Shown piece after piece: positions 63,981 to 64,000 of a DNA stretch of 64,000 nucleotides. The number at the start of each line of letters is the position of its first letter. The first letter of the stretch is position 1. A program made the translations under genes and the position numbers. This DNA is from Nonomuraea turcica (GTDB lineage Bacteria; Actinomycetota; Actinomycetes; Streptosporangiales; Streptosporangiaceae), in the NCBI RefSeq assembly GCF_030718205.1, contig NZ_JAUZQF010000002.1, forward strand, positions 372,001 through 436,000, in the 5' to 3' direction. The notes below the pieces were generated by a model that saw only the letters and a program-made list of their open reading frames with translations, ran no database searches and was not told the origin of the DNA.

Positions 63981-64000
63981 GACCGGCCTAGCGCTTCTCT

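Noticed and set aside
1..64000. Search for tRNA, rRNA, CRISPR arrays, complete insertion sequences and replication origins
   Set aside because: None was seen; the only mobile-element trace is the IS630 remnant at 2204-2545.

Overview
The window is high-G+C DNA with long overlapping antisense ORFs, ATGA/TGATG stop-start overlaps, GTG and TTG starts behind purine-rich ribosome binding sites, an AfsR/SARP regulator, many TetR/LacI/GntR/AraC switches and a sugar ABC importer without its own ATPase. This fits a soil or plant-associated filamentous actinomycete, possibly near Nonomuraea/Streptosporangiaceae. There is no rRNA or tRNA here, so the genus is inference. ACC deaminase plus several plant-glycoside hydrolases fit life around roots or plant debris.

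Region by region. 1-4.4 kb: tail of a DHA2-type exporter, a frameshifted ADP-ribosylglycohydrolase, a dienelactone-hydrolase-like protein, an IS630-type remnant, and a methyltransferase/TetR pair bracketed by an 85-bp direct repeat. 4.4-7.5 kb: a GntR-acdS operon with a perfect 20-bp palindrome at the start of the regulator, then an orphan nuoH. 7.5-15 kb: AraC regulator divergent from a DrrAB-type ABC exporter, a 1051-residue SARP-NB-ARC-TPR regulator, a VOC protein and a DUF3800-like protein. 15-24.2 kb: LacI-controlled sugar locus (two permeases, lipoprotein binding protein, six-hairpin glycosidase; divergent lacI and GH2 enzyme). 24.2-33.7 kb: glycoside locus (TetR; GH1 beta-glucosidase and beta-glucuronidase; TetR-SDR operon divergent from an MFS transporter and a GH78 alpha-rhamnosidase), with a 25-bp imperfect palindrome between the divergent units.

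33.8-47.9 kb holds the least ordinary material. A SWIM-zinc-finger gene is coupled to a 1071-residue DUF6493-like gene, with a third gene broken after 21 codons. After a secreted TAP-like hydrolase comes a predicted GTPase-centred conflict/signalling module: GAP1-like protein, P-loop GTPase and vWA-like protein on one strand, and divergently a DUF4407 membrane coiled-coil protein and a Ser/Thr kinase with a superhelical tail.

48-59.2 kb: a seven-gene unit on the minus strand (solute-binding lipoprotein, two Dpp-type permeases, a fused double ATPase, cupin, threonine-synthase-like PLP enzyme, Fur-family regulator). The binding protein appears circularly permuted. Next to it lie wrecks of a second peptide ABC system, a PIG-L-like protein lacking its metal-binding motif, and a His-rich CDF metal exporter. 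59.2-64 kb: a CtaG-like fragment, two secreted proteins (tandem SH3b; HNH nuclease), a DUF1259 remnant and an OmpR/EnvZ-type two-component system.
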